64,000 nt of DNA from Devosia sp. Leaf420 (GCF_001425445.1 NZ_LMQU01000009.1:451817-515816); one strand, 5' to 3'. Counted from the stretch's first letter, positions 9,079 through 17,605 are shown. The notes: a model not told the origin generated them from the sequence alone. A program made the numbers and translations.

Positions 9079-9138
9079 GTTTTAGGAAGCGGACAGTAAG
9101 TAGCTCCGCTTTATTGCTTCGCCATCCTCTATTGCCGG

Positions 9139-9273
9139 AAGGCCCCCTCACCCGAATTGCTGCGCAATTCGACCTCTCCCCCTAAGGGAGAGGTGTCGCT
9201 CCGCGACTAAGGCCATACTCCCACCTCTCCCTCTGGGGGAGAGGTCGCCGCTTAGCGGCGGGTGAGGGGCCTT
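9139..9273. repeat. Palindromic repeat element, family I (copy A)
   Basis: The outer arms AGGCCCCCTCACCC and GGGTGAGGGGCCT are inverted repeats that close a 135-base element. Inside are nested hairpins: GAATTGCTGCGCAATTC, CCTCTCCCCCTAAGGGAGAGG, GTCGCTCCGCGAC and CGCCGCTTAGCGGCG. A copy with the same outer arms lies at 10723-10935, and the GAGGTGTCGCT..GCGAC core recurs at 19688. With the hairpin at 9290 this fills the 369-base gap 9079-9447, which holds no gene. Confidence 0.85.
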
Positions 9274-9289
9274 GGCTTCTTGAGAAGAG

Positions 9290-9309
9290 ATTCCCGCTTG
9301 CGCGGGAAT
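9290..9309. repeat. Short dispersed palindrome
   Basis: ATTCCCGC and GCGGGAAT form a perfect eight-base stem with a four-base loop. This CATTCCCGCGCAAGCGGGAAT-type palindrome is a common dispersed intergenic repeat in proteobacterial genomes. It follows repeat copy A and could work as a terminator or as an mRNA 3' end. Confidence 0.6.
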
Positions 9310-9447
9310 GACGCCGTGTAACGCTCGGCGCGACGTGATGGCTGTACGCCTTTCTCTCCCCCAGCGGTTGCCAAGCCAAGGCTCACCTCCTATAGAGCCC
9401 GTCCCCGCGCGGTTGCCGCGCTTTTCCCTTTTCGTGGACGGTTTGCG

Positions 9448-10704
9448 ATGGCGCTGAGTTGTGGCCTCGATTTTGGCACTTCCAATTCGACGCTTGGGCG
9501 GATTGGCGCCGATGGGCAGCCCGATTTGCTGGCGCTTGAGGGTGAGAGCCGGACGATTCCAAGCGTTTTGTTTTTCGGGTTTGAAGACGACAAGTTGCGG
9601 TTTGGGCGCGATGCGGTGGCCGAATATGTGAGCGGGGCGGATGGGCGCTTGATGCGCTCGCTCAAGAGCGTGTTGGGGACGACGCTCTTTAACGACACGA
9701 CGCGCATCAAGGGACGGCGGCTCGGCTTTGGCGAGATCATCGGCAGCTTTGTGGGGGAATTGAAGCAGCGCGCCGAAGCAAAACTCGGCGATGAACTGAC
9801 CCAGGTGGTGATGGGCCGGCCGGTGCATTTTGTCGATGACGATCCGGTGGCTGATGCGGCGGCGCAGGGGCAGCTCGAGGCGGCGGTGCGGGCGCAGGGG
9901 TTTGAAGAAATCGCCTTTCAGTTCGAGCCGATCGCGGCGGCGCTCGATTATGAGCGGCAGGTCAATGGCGAGCGGCTGGCGCTGATCGTCGACCTGGGCG
10001 GCGGCACGTCGGACTTTTCGGTGGTGCGGGTTTCGCCGGAACGCAGCGGGCTGGCGGATCGCAGCGGCGATATTCTGGCAACGGCCGGCGTGCATATCGG
10101 CGGCACCGATTTCGATCGATTGCTCTCGATGGCCAAGGTGATGCCGGAAATGGGGCTCGGCAGCGAAACCCGGGACGGCAAGCGCTATCTGCCGGTCGCT
10201 CCCTATGTCGAACTCTCGACCTGGCACCGGATCAACCGGCTCTATGATGCGCAGGCGCAGCGCGACCTGCGCTCGACCATGCGCGAGGCGGCCGAGCCCG
10301 ATCGGGTCGAGACCATGGTGATGCTGGTCGAAGATCGGTTGGGGCACCGGCTGATCGGGCGGGTGGAAGAGGCCAAGATCGATCTCTCGGATCGGGCGGA
10401 GACGCTGTTCGAGTTTCCGGTGCGGGACCGGACGATCGAGACGACGATTACGGCGGCTGAATTGGGCGCCGCGCTGGCGGAGTCGATTGGGCGGCTGGAA
10501 GCGGCAATCGGCGAAACACTGAAGCGTGCGGGGGTTGGGCGCGAGGCGGTGGATAGTTTGATCCTGACGGGTGGCTCGACGCTGGTGCCGGCAGTGGCCG
10601 GGCAATTGCAGGGGCTCTTTCCGGACGCCGATGTGGTGCGGACGGATGTGTTGGGGAGCGTGGGGCTTGGCTTGGCGATGGAGGCTAAGCGGGTTTTTGG
10701 GTGA
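9448..10704 (+). CDS. Hsp70-family (YegD-like) ATPase
   Basis: A 418-residue actin-fold ATPase of the YegD branch of Hsp70. It has the nucleotide-binding domain only. The phosphate-1 loop is CGLDFGTSNSTLG (residues 5-17), the phosphate-2 loop is LIVDLGGGTSDFSVVR, and the adenosine loop is LILTGGSTLVPAV near the C-terminus. The peptide-binding beta-domain of DnaK is missing, which is usual for YegD. Its client or partner is unknown. Family I repeats lie on both sides, and neither neighbour suggests an operon. Confidence 0.9.
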   Translation: MALSCGLDFGTSNSTLGRIGADGQPDLLALEGESRTIPSVLFFGFEDDKLRFGRDAVAEYVSGADGRLMRSLKSVLGTTLFNDTTRIKGRRLGFGEIIGSFVGELKQRAEAKLGDELTQVVMGRPVHFVDDDPVADAAAQGQLEAAVRAQGFEEIAFQFEPIAAALDYERQVNGERLALIVDLGGGTSDFSVVRVSPERSGLADRSGDILATAGVHIGGTDFDRLLSMAKVMPEMGLGSETRDGKRYLPVAPYVELSTWHRINRLYDAQAQRDLRSTMREAAEPDRVETMVMLVEDRLGHRLIGRVEEAKIDLSDRAETLFEFPVRDRTIETTITAAELGAALAESIGRLEAAIGETLKRAGVGREAVDSLILTGGSTLVPAVAGQLQGLFPDADVVRTDVLGSVGLGLAMEAKRVFG

Positions 10705-10722
10705 GGCGTTTGCGAGCGCCAG

Positions 10723-10935
10723 AAGGCCCCCTCACCCGGCCCAAGAGGGCCGACAATCCATTCGAGCATAGCTCTCATGGCCTTCTCACTTAAAATCGCT
10801 CCACCGGAGCGATTTTCCCTTCGGGTCAATTCGAAGTCCCCCAAGGGAGAGGTGTCGCTCCGCGACATTGGTGATCACCCACCTCTCCCTTAGGGGGGAG
10901 AGGTCGACGGCGTAGCCGGCGGGTGAGGGGGCCTT
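10723..10935. repeat. Palindromic repeat element, family I (copy B)
   Basis: The outer arms AAGGCCCCCTCACCC (10723-10737) and GGGTGAGGGGGCCTT (10921-10935) are inverted and match copy A. Internal parts shared with A include GGGAGAGGTGTCGCTCCGCGAC and CCCACCTCTCCC. About 90 bases are extra, including a hairpin AAAATCGCTCC..GGAGCGATTTT. The 287-base gap 10705-10991 has no other feature. Confidence 0.85.
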
Positions 10936-10991
10936 AGGCTCAAGGCGCATCCTATTCCGACCCCGCGCATTCCGAGAGGAAAGGGGGGCTC

Positions 10992-12215
10992 ATGAGTTAT
11001 ATCCGGTTCAAGCTGCGCCAGTTGTTGCAGCGCATGTGGTTTTTGCCGGCGGCGTTTTCGGCGCTGGCGGTGCTGACCGTGATCATCGCCTATATCCTGG
11101 CGCGCTTTGCCCCGGACGAGCTGCCTTTCGTCATGCCGGCCAACGCCGTGCAGTCGATCTTGCAGATATTGGCATCGAGCCTTCTAACGGTCGCTGTGTT
11201 TGCGCTCTCGACCGTCGTCGGGGCGCTGTCGAGTGCCTCGAGCGCGACGACGCCGCGGGCGGTGCCGCTCGTTGCCGGCGATCTGCGGGCGCAGACCTCG
11301 ATCTCGGTTTTTATCGGGGCATTTCTGTTTTCCATCGTCGGCATTATCGGGCTTTCGGCGGGGCTTTATAGCGAAGCCGGGCGGCTTTTTCTGTTCGTCG
11401 TAACGCTCGGCGTGCTCGTCCTTGTCGTGGCGGCACTTATCCGCTGGATCGGTCAGATTTCGGCGATCGGGCGGGTGGGCAATACGATCGATGCAGTGGA
11501 AAAAGCGACGCACGATGCGCTCGCCGTGATGGCTGAGCATCCGCTGCTCGATGGGCGCCTATTGGACGGCGAGCCGCAGGGCGAACGGATTACTGCGCTC
11601 AAGCCCGGCTATGTGCAGCACTGCGACACGGTCGAACTGCAGCGGCTGGCGGAAGAGCACGACCTGACCCTGGCGGTGCTGGCCCGGCCGGGCGCTTATG
11701 CGACGCCGGTGCGGCCGGTGCTCGCGGTCGAGGGGACCTTTGGCAAGGACGTCGCGGAACAACTGGCGGCCTGTTTCGTCATCGGCGACACGCGCAGCTA
11801 TGATTCCGATCCGCGCTTCGGCTTTATCGTGCTCGGCGAAATTGCCGATAAGGCGATGTCCGCTGGGATCAACGATCCGGGTACGGCAATCGATGTTATC
11901 GACACGGTGACACGGCTGCTGCTCGAATTCGAGGATGAAAAAGAGGACGCCAAGCATGACCGGGTGTTCGTGGCGCGGCTCGATCCTGCCGATGTGCTTG
12001 AGGATGTGTTCCGGCCTTTGGCGCGCGACGGGGCGCATATCGTCGAAGTCATGATCCGGCTGATGAAGTGCCTGGAAACGGTGGCGGCATGCAATCCGAG
12101 CTTTGCCGCAGCGGCGCAAGCGCTAGGAGAAGATGCTTTGGAGCGGGCTGAAGAGGCGATGAAATCGCCGCGCGATCTTGCGGCGCTGCGGCGGTCTTCA
12201 AGCTGGATCGCCTAA
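10992..12215 (+). CDS. DUF2254 family membrane protein
   Basis: A 407-residue protein of the DUF2254 family. Four hydrophobic segments lie in the first 155 residues: about 15-37, 55-77, 102-125 and 132-150. The rest is a soluble domain of about 250 residues with the family motifs GYVQHCDTVELQRLAEEHDL and DPRFGFIVLGEIADKAMS. The stretch AMSAGINDPGTAIDVIDT is the most recognisable. The function is unknown. The GAAAGGGGGGCTC before the ATG is a good ribosome binding site. It lies between a repeat and the KTSC gene, which converges on it. Confidence 0.9.
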   Translation: MSYIRFKLRQLLQRMWFLPAAFSALAVLTVIIAYILARFAPDELPFVMPANAVQSILQILASSLLTVAVFALSTVVGALSSASSATTPRAVPLVAGDLRAQTSISVFIGAFLFSIVGIIGLSAGLYSEAGRLFLFVVTLGVLVLVVAALIRWIGQISAIGRVGNTIDAVEKATHDALAVMAEHPLLDGRLLDGEPQGERITALKPGYVQHCDTVELQRLAEEHDLTLAVLARPGAYATPVRPVLAVEGTFGKDVAEQLAACFVIGDTRSYDSDPRFGFIVLGEIADKAMSAGINDPGTAIDVIDTVTRLLLEFEDEKEDAKHDRVFVARLDPADVLEDVFRPLARDGAHIVEVMIRLMKCLETVAACNPSFAAAAQALGEDALERAEEAMKSPRDLAALRRSSSWIA

Positions 12216-12252
12216 AAACTTATCCATCTTATCCACGCGTCACGGTGACCTG

Positions 12253-12525
12253 CTATTGTTTGGGTATGGTCGAAGAAGTGGGTGAAACGCGGCGGACGGA
12301 TTGCCAGCCTTTGTTCGGGTTGGCGGGTTTGGCGACCGGGATGCAATCAAAACGGCCTTTGATGAAGCGGTTGAAGAACTGGCCTTGGCTGTCGGCTTCG
12401 CTGAAGGCCTCATAGAGGTGCTGCGGCACGCCGAAATATTTGTAGCGGCGGAAATCGGGGCCGAACCAGACCGACAGCTCCTGGCTGTCGGACTTGTAAT
12501 GCATATGGCGGATGGCGGTGGACAT
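12253..12525 (-). CDS. KTSC-domain protein
   Basis: A 90-residue cytosolic protein whose first 65 residues form a KTSC domain: HYKSDSQELSVWFGPDFRRY, then KYFGVPQHLYEAFSEADSQG and FFNRFIKGRF. The domain is small and widespread, and its function is unknown; it also occurs fused to lysyl-tRNA synthetase, from which its name comes. The gene is divergent from the GTA cluster, and the 89 bases between them carry the GANTC sites described below. It converges on the DUF2254 gene, whose stop is 37 bases away. Confidence 0.85.
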   Translation of the reverse strand: MSTAIRHMHYKSDSQELSVWFGPDFRRYKYFGVPQHLYEAFSEADSQGQFFNRFIKGRFDCIPVAKPANPNKGWQSVRRVSPTSSTIPKQ

Positions 12526-12556
12526 CGCGCGGCTCTCCCGTTGGGGCCACAGAAAT

Positions 12557-12608
12557 GAATCCAGCCCGATTCCACGGCGTTCCGCTTTGGCGGATTCACA
12601 ATCGAGTC
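12557..12608 (+). promoter_or_regulatory. Cluster of four GANTC (CcrM) sites upstream of the GTA genes
   Basis: GAATC at 12557, GATTC at 12568, GATTC at 12593 and GAGTC at 12604 lie within 52 bases directly upstream of the first GTA gene. GANTC is methylated by CcrM in alphaproteobacteria and read by GcrA. TGAATCC (12556-12562) and GGATTCA (12592-12598) are also arms of an inverted repeat. The site cluster is directly visible; its regulatory role is inference. Confidence 0.5.
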
Positions 12609-12614
12609 AATGAC

Positions 12615-13019
12615 ATGGATGACGTGCGCAAGCCCGACTGGGAGACCATTCGGGAAGAGTATGAAGGCCGGCTGTTTTTGCCGTCGGTGATCTGCCAGCG
12701 GCATGGGATTTCCGAGATGCAGCTGCGCTATCGGCGGCAGTTGGAAGGCTGGCTGAGTTCGCGGGCTCGGGTGCCCAAGCATGGCGACATCGTCGCGCGG
12801 ATGCTCAGGGTTTTGGACAAGCAGCTGAGACAGTTGGAGAAGGCGGTGGACGAACCGATCGACAAACAGGTCAAGGCGCTGAGCGAAACGGTGAAAACGC
12901 TCGACACGCTGATCAAGCAGGGGGCGACCAAGCCCGATGTGGAACCGGCGAGCCGCAAGGACATGACGGACATGCGGGCCAAACTCGTCAAGCAGTTGGA
13001 GCAGTTTAACAGACGATAG
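12615..13019 (+). CDS. GTA small terminase-like protein (g1)
   Basis: A 134-residue protein immediately before the large terminase, in the place of RcGTA g1. The N-terminal 45 residues resemble a helix-turn-helix: DWETIREEYEGRLFLPSVIC then RHGISEMQLRYRRQ. The remaining part is a charged, probably coiled-coil region from about residue 60. This is the expected build of a terminase small subunit, which recognises or threads DNA for packaging. The ATG at 12615 is preferred; a frame-open ATG at 12555 would run through the GANTC cluster. Ten bases separate it from the GTG of the large terminase. Confidence 0.8.
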   Translation: MDDVRKPDWETIREEYEGRLFLPSVICQRHGISEMQLRYRRQLEGWLSSRARVPKHGDIVARMLRVLDKQLRQLEKAVDEPIDKQVKALSETVKTLDTLIKQGATKPDVEPASRKDMTDMRAKLVKQLEQFNRR

Positions 13020-13028
13020 GGGCGGGGC

Positions 13029-14315
13029 GTGACCGAAACGGACGTTTGGGACAATGCACCTGTCCAGGGACCGCGCCTGACAGAGAAAGAACAGGTCGAA
13101 CGGCTTGAAGACGTAGATGTCGAGACGATGCTCTTCAACTGGCAGAAATGGGCCTTTCTCAAGCAACTTCCGCCGGCAGGCGACTGGACGACGTGGCTGC
13201 TGATGGGCGGGCGCGGGTCGGGCAAGACACGGGCGGGCGCGGAATGGGTGCGTGCACTGGCGCGGGAGCGGGTGTCGCCGATTGCGCTGGTGGGCGAAAC
13301 GATGACCGAAGCGCTGAGCATCATGGTGCGCGGCGAAAGCGGCATTATCGCGGTGCACCCCGACGATGAGAGACCGATCCTGCGCGGGGGCAATCGGCTG
13401 GTCTGGCCCAATGGGGTCGAGGCGTCGATCATGACGGCATCGGACCCGGAACGGTTTCGCGGACCGCAATTTGCCGCTGCCTGGTGCGACGAGGCGGGAA
13501 AATGGCCAAGGGCGGAAGAGGCCTTCGATCAATTGCAGTTCGGGCTGCGACTGGGGGACCGGCCGCGGCAATTGGTGACGACGACGCCGCGGCCGACACG
13601 GCTGATCAAGCGGCTGTTGGCCGACCCGCAGACGGTGACGGTGCGGATCACGACGGAGGAAAACAAGGCGCAATTGGCGCCGACGTTTTTGGACGCCGTT
13701 GTCGCGCGCTATCGTGGCACGGTTCTGGGACGGCAGGAGCTTGAGGGCGAGCTGATCGAGGATCGACCCGATGCGCTCTGGCAGCGGGGGATTTTCCGCG
13801 AGGGCGGGGTGATCGACGGGCGGATCGTCGTGGCGGTCGATCCGCCGGTGACGGGAACGGCGCGCTCGGATGCGTGCGGGATCGTGGTTGTGGGCCGCAG
13901 TGGCGAGGGCGCGGTGGTGCTCGAAGACGCGACGCTCAAGGGGGTGGCGCCGCTGACCTGGGCGAGGCGGGCCGTGGCGGCGTTCGAGGCGCATGAGGCG
14001 GACGCGATCGTCGTCGAGGTGAACCAGGGCGGGGACCTGGTGAAGGGGTTGCTGACCCAGGTGAAGGCGACGGTGCCGGTGATCGAGGTGCGGGCGAGCC
14101 GGGGTAAGTGGGTGCGGGCCGAGCCGGTGGCGGCGCTTTATGCGCGGGGGCTTGTTGGCCATGTAGCGGGACTGACCGCGCTTGAGGATGAGCTCTGTGC
14201 CTTTGGGCCGGATGGCAAGGCGGATGGACATTCGCCGGACCGGGTGGATGCGCTGGTATGGGCGCTGACGGAGCTGCTGCTCAAAGGGCAGGGGCCGCGG
14301 GTGCGGGTAATCTAA
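13029..14315 (+). CDS. GTA terminase large subunit (g2)
   Basis: A 428-residue DNA-packaging motor. The Walker A motif GGRGSGKT is at residues 60-67 in LLMGGRGSGKTRAGAEW, and the Walker B CDEAG is at about 153-157. The C-terminal nuclease domain starts at IVVAVDPPVTG (about residue 273) and includes VVEVNQGGDLV. In GTAs this motor packs random host DNA rather than the GTA genes. The start is GTG with GGGGCGGGG upstream. It begins the + strand packaging and head operon. Confidence 0.96.
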   Translation: MTETDVWDNAPVQGPRLTEKEQVERLEDVDVETMLFNWQKWAFLKQLPPAGDWTTWLLMGGRGSGKTRAGAEWVRALARERVSPIALVGETMTEALSIMVRGESGIIAVHPDDERPILRGGNRLVWPNGVEASIMTASDPERFRGPQFAAAWCDEAGKWPRAEEAFDQLQFGLRLGDRPRQLVTTTPRPTRLIKRLLADPQTVTVRITTEENKAQLAPTFLDAVVARYRGTVLGRQELEGELIEDRPDALWQRGIFREGGVIDGRIVVAVDPPVTGTARSDACGIVVVGRSGEGAVVLEDATLKGVAPLTWARRAVAAFEAHEADAIVVEVNQGGDLVKGLLTQVKATVPVIEVRASRGKWVRAEPVAALYARGLVGHVAGLTALEDELCAFGPDGKADGHSPDRVDALVWALTELLLKGQGPRVRVI

Positions 14316-14325
14316 GGATCAAAAA

Positions 14326-15489
14326 ATGCCGAACTGGATGGGCCGCCTGTTTGGCGGACGGACGAACATGCCTAGCGAAACGAAGAGTTTTGGCGGGCAT
14401 TCGCTGATGACGTTGAGCGCCTTGGGGCCGGCGCAGTGGAGCGGGCGAGGCTATGCGAGCCTCGTCAATCAGGGGTTTATGCGCAATCCGGTGGTTTATC
14501 GTTGCATAAGGCTGATTGCCGAGACGGCGAACCGGGTGCCGCTGGTGGTCAAGGTCGATGGCCGGAACGTGAGCGAGCATCCGCTCGTGGCGCTGCTGCA
14601 AAGGCCGAATGGGCGGCAATCGGGCGCGGAAATGCTGGAGGCGGTTTATGCCTATCTGCAGACCGCGGGGAATGCCTATCTGCAGGCTGGTATCGTCGAT
14701 GGCGGGGTGAAGGCACTGTTCGTGCTGCGGCCCGATCGGATGCGGGTCGTGTCAGGCGGTGATGGCTGGCCGGTGGGCTATGATTATACGGCCAGTGGGC
14801 GCTCGGTGCGGATTTCGCAGGAGACAGCGCCGGTGCCGGGCGTGCTGCACATGGCGCTGTTTCACCCCATGGACGACCATTATGGCATGGGGCCGCTCGA
14901 GGCGGCGCAGACGAGCCTCGATATTCATAATGCCTCGGCGCAGTGGAACAAGGCGCTGCTCGACAATGCGGCGCGGCCGAGCGGAGCGCTGGTCTATTCG
15001 ACGGGCGGGGGCTCGCTGACGGAAGAGCAGTTTCGGCGGCTCAAGGAAGAGCTCGAAGAGAATTTTTCCGGTGCCGCCAATGCGGGGCGGCCGATGGTGC
15101 TCGATGGCGGGATCGACTGGAAGGCCATCGCTATGAGCCCGCGCGAGATGGATTTTATCGAAGCGCGGCATGCGGCGGCGCGGGACATTTCGCTCGCCTT
15201 CGGCGTACCGCCCATGCTGCTCGGGATTCCGGGCGACAATACCTATGCCAATATGGCCGAGGCCAATCGGGCGCTCTGGCGGCAAACCCTGGTGCCGCTG
15301 GTGGTGCGGGTGGCGCAGGAACTGAGCCTGTGGCTGGGGCCGGCATTCGACGGCGCGCAGGTCGTGCCGGATTTCGACGAGGTCGAGGCGCTGGCGGAGG
15401 ATCGCGCGGCGCTTTGGGCGAGGGTCGGCGGGGCGGACTTTTTGAGCGATGCGGAGAAGCGGGAGATGGTTGGTGTCTCGCCCGCCTGA
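14326..15489 (+). CDS. GTA portal protein (g3), HK97 family
   Basis: A 387-residue protein of the HK97-type portal family, which forms the twelve-subunit DNA channel at one head vertex. Recognisable parts are YRCIRLIAETANRVPLVVK near residue 60, ASAQWNKALLDNAARPSGAL in the middle and FGVPPMLLGIPGDNTYANM, which is a strong portal signature. The C-terminus ends in a short region (DAEKREMVGVSP) seen in this family. It begins ten bases after the large terminase stop, so it is in the same operon. Confidence 0.96.
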   Translation: MPNWMGRLFGGRTNMPSETKSFGGHSLMTLSALGPAQWSGRGYASLVNQGFMRNPVVYRCIRLIAETANRVPLVVKVDGRNVSEHPLVALLQRPNGRQSGAEMLEAVYAYLQTAGNAYLQAGIVDGGVKALFVLRPDRMRVVSGGDGWPVGYDYTASGRSVRISQETAPVPGVLHMALFHPMDDHYGMGPLEAAQTSLDIHNASAQWNKALLDNAARPSGALVYSTGGGSLTEEQFRRLKEELEENFSGAANAGRPMVLDGGIDWKAIAMSPREMDFIEARHAAARDISLAFGVPPMLLGIPGDNTYANMAEANRALWRQTLVPLVVRVAQELSLWLGPAFDGAQVVPDFDEVEALAEDRAALWARVGGADFLSDAEKREMVGVSPA

Positions 15490-15513
15490 CTGCGCTGACA
15501 AAGGGGACACATC

Positions 15514-15705
15514 ATGGACGATTTGACGAGAACCATCGTCGAGCGGGGAGATCTTGCGCATCTGGCGCTGTTTTTGTGGGCGACGGGGGCGAGTTCGCTC
15601 TTGGTTTGGGCGCTGCGGGAGATGGCGGCGGGGAATAAGCGGTTCAATGATTTCGTGAGCGAGATCGCGAGCCTGAATAGGCTCTTTCGCAAGGGGGATG
15701 ACTGA
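15514..15705 (+). CDS. Small GTA protein with one membrane segment
   Basis: A 63-residue protein between portal and protease, where RcGTA has g3.5. One hydrophobic segment spans about residues 15-35 (LAHLALFLWATGASSLLVWA), followed by a charged tail ending NRLFRKGDD. The start follows a GGGGACACATC spacer with a fair ribosome binding site. No known function. It could be a membrane-associated assembly factor; a head-associated role is also possible. Confidence 0.75.
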   Translation: MDDLTRTIVERGDLAHLALFLWATGASSLLVWALREMAAGNKRFNDFVSEIASLNRLFRKGDD

Positions 15706-15706
15706 C

Positions 15707-15862
15707 ATGGCGGATAAGCAGGGGCGGGAGGCGGCGGTGCAGACGTTTCGGCAATTTGCCTGGAACCTGGCGGGGACGCTGGTGGACAAGGGGAAGCCGA
15801 TGGCGAAACCGCCGGGGCGATCCGCTGCCCGGCCGCAGGGGCGGGCGGGGAGCAAGCGCTGA
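15707..15862 (+). CDS. Tiny basic GTA protein (51 residues)
   Basis: This reading frame begins at the ATG at 15707, one base after the previous gene's stop, and its TGA overlaps the ATG of the protease (TGATG at 15860-15864). It is 51 residues long. The first 30 residues contain FRQFAWNLAGTLVD, possibly an amphipathic helix. The C-terminal 20 are rich in Arg, Lys, Pro and Gly (PGRSAARPQGRAGSKR), suggesting nucleic-acid or surface binding. The overlap at both ends argues that it is a real, translationally coupled gene. Family not recognised. Confidence 0.65.
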   Translation: MADKQGREAAVQTFRQFAWNLAGTLVDKGKPMAKPPGRSAARPQGRAGSKR

Positions 15863-16338
15863 TGGCAGGGCCAATTCCTGTCGATGCCGATGGGCGCTTT
15901 GCGGGATATGCGAGCGTGTTCGACCGGCTCGATAGCGGCGGCGATATTGTTTTGCCGGGGGCATTTGCCAAAAGCCTCAGGAGCCGCGCAGGGCGCATTC
16001 GGCTATTGTTTCAGCACGATCCCAAGGAGCCGGTGGGCTTTTGGGAGGAGCTTCGCGAGGATTCTCACGGGCTTTTTGCGCGTGGGCGGCTCGTGCCCGG
16101 CGTGCCGCGGGCGGATGCCCTCAAACGCCTGATCGAGGCCGAGGCGCTCGATGGGCTTTCCATCGGCTTTCGCACCGTGAAAGCCAGCCGGCAGGCGGGG
16201 AACCGGCTGCTGCACGAGATCGATCTTTATGAAATTTCGATCGTGACCTTTCCGATGATGGAGGCGGCGCGGATCGCTGTTCCCATTTCGGCCGGCGCCG
16301 CCATTGCGGCCGCCACGAGAACTATCCGTAACCGATAG
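15862..16338 (+). CDS. GTA prohead protease (g4), HK97 family
   Basis: A 158-residue serine protease of the U35 type that matures the capsid by cutting the capsid protein N-terminus. The catalytic His is His52 in LLFQHDPKEPVG and the nucleophile is Ser100 in LDGLSIGF. The EIDLYEISIVTFPM motif follows. Start and stop are tightly linked to the preceding 51-residue gene and to the capsid gene, 12 bases downstream. Confidence 0.95.
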   Translation: MAGPIPVDADGRFAGYASVFDRLDSGGDIVLPGAFAKSLRSRAGRIRLLFQHDPKEPVGFWEELREDSHGLFARGRLVPGVPRADALKRLIEAEALDGLSIGFRTVKASRQAGNRLLHEIDLYEISIVTFPMMEAARIAVPISAGAAIAAATRTIRNR

Positions 16339-16350
16339 AAGGATGCCGAC

Positions 16351-17571
16351 ATGGATCGGATTGACGACGGACTTGAAACCAAGGCCGGCGCGGGGACTGA
16401 CGTTGCCGCGCTGTTTGGCGAATTTTCCTCTGCTTTCGAGGAGTTCAAGCGCACCAATGACCAGCGTTTGAAGGAGATCGAGAAGCGCGGCACGGCCGAC
16501 GGCTTGCTGGAAGGCAAGCTCGAAAAGCTCAATGCCGTGCTCGACGGGCAGAAGGCGGCGCTTGATCGCGCGACGGCGGAGCGTGGCCGTCCGGCGCTCG
16601 AGGGCAAGGGCGCGGTGCCCAATGGCGAATATAAGGAGGCCTTTTCGGCCTATGTGAAGCGCGGCGAGGAAAAGGCGCTGCAGGTCGGCGTTGGGGCCGA
16701 TGGCGGCTATGTAGTGCCGAGCGAGGTCGAGGTGGAAATCACCCGGCTGATGACGGGTATTTCTCCAATCCGTGCCATTGCCGGTGTGCGCCAGGTGTCG
16801 GCCTCGATCTATAAGCGCCCGATCACGGTGACCGGGCCGCAGACGGGCTGGGTTGGCGAGGCGGCGAGCCGCCCGACGACGTCGAGCCAGACGCTGGCGG
16901 AACTGACCTATCCGACGACAGAACTCTACGCCATGCCGGCGGCAACGACGGCTTTCCTCGACGATGCGGCGGTCGATGTCGGCCAGTGGATTGCCGACGA
17001 GGTCAACGCGGCTTTTGCGGCGCAGGAGACGACGGCCTTCGTGACCGGCAACGGCGTCAATAAACCAACCGGCTTTCTTGCGGCGACGGCAGTAGCCGAG
17101 ACGAGCTGGAGCTGGGGGAACCTCGGCTATGTGGCGACCGGAACATCCGGCGCGCTGCCCTCGAGCAATGCCAGCGATGTGCTGATCGATCTCGTCTATG
17201 CGCTCAAGGCCGGCTATCGGCAGAACGCGACCTGGGTGATGAACCGTAAGACGCAGGGGACGCTCAGGAAGCTCAAGGATGGCGACGGCAATTACCTCTG
17301 GCAGCCTTCGGCGACGGCGGATGGTCGCGCGAGCTTCATGGGCTTTCCGCTGGTGGAGGCGGAGGACATGCCCAATGTCGGGGCGAACTCGCTTTCGGTG
17401 GCTTTCGGTGATTTTCGTCGGGGCTATCTGATTGTGGATCGCCAGGGGGTGAACGTGTTGCGCGATCCCTATTCGAGCAAGCCCTATGTGCTGTTTTATA
17501 CGACGAAGCGCGTGGGTGGTGGGATCGCGGATTACGATGCGATCAAGCTGCTCAAATTTGGGGTCAGCTGA
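16351..17571 (+). CDS. GTA major capsid protein (g5), HK97 fold
   Basis: A 406-residue HK97-fold capsid protein. The first 85-110 residues are the charged helical delta/scaffold region (FSSAFEEFKRTNDQRLKEIE), which the protease presumably removes. The mature part begins near GVGADGGYVVPSEVEVEITR, with the TGWVGEAASRPTTSSQTLAE loop and the AFGDFRRGYLIVDRQGVNVL strand typical of the family. Capsid proteins of GTAs form a small head with space for only a few kilobases of DNA. It is followed by a repeat region that separates it from the connector genes. Confidence 0.96.
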   Translation: MDRIDDGLETKAGAGTDVAALFGEFSSAFEEFKRTNDQRLKEIEKRGTADGLLEGKLEKLNAVLDGQKAALDRATAERGRPALEGKGAVPNGEYKEAFSAYVKRGEEKALQVGVGADGGYVVPSEVEVEITRLMTGISPIRAIAGVRQVSASIYKRPITVTGPQTGWVGEAASRPTTSSQTLAELTYPTTELYAMPAATTAFLDDAAVDVGQWIADEVNAAFAAQETTAFVTGNGVNKPTGFLAATAVAETSWSWGNLGYVATGTSGALPSSNASDVLIDLVYALKAGYRQNATWVMNRKTQGTLRKLKDGDGNYLWQPSATADGRASFMGFPLVEAEDMPNVGANSLSVAFGDFRRGYLIVDRQGVNVLRDPYSSKPYVLFYTTKRVGGGIADYDAIKLLKFGVS

Positions 17572-17605
17572 GGGCCTGGGCAATAGCTTGAGATAATCAC
17601 ACCTA

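Noticed and set aside
9148..10605. 485-codon frame opposite the Hsp70 gene
   Set aside because: Low-complexity Arg/Pro/His composition and complete overlap with a real ATPase gene.
12240..14231. Long reading frame on the minus strand opposite g1 and the large terminase
   Set aside because: It is Arg/Pro/His-rich, has no family motif and lies opposite a gene with clear Walker motifs. High G at third positions of the real gene leaves the opposite frame open.
16003..17583. 526-codon frame opposite the capsid and protease genes
   Set aside because: It covers the whole capsid gene in antisense and has no recognisable domain.
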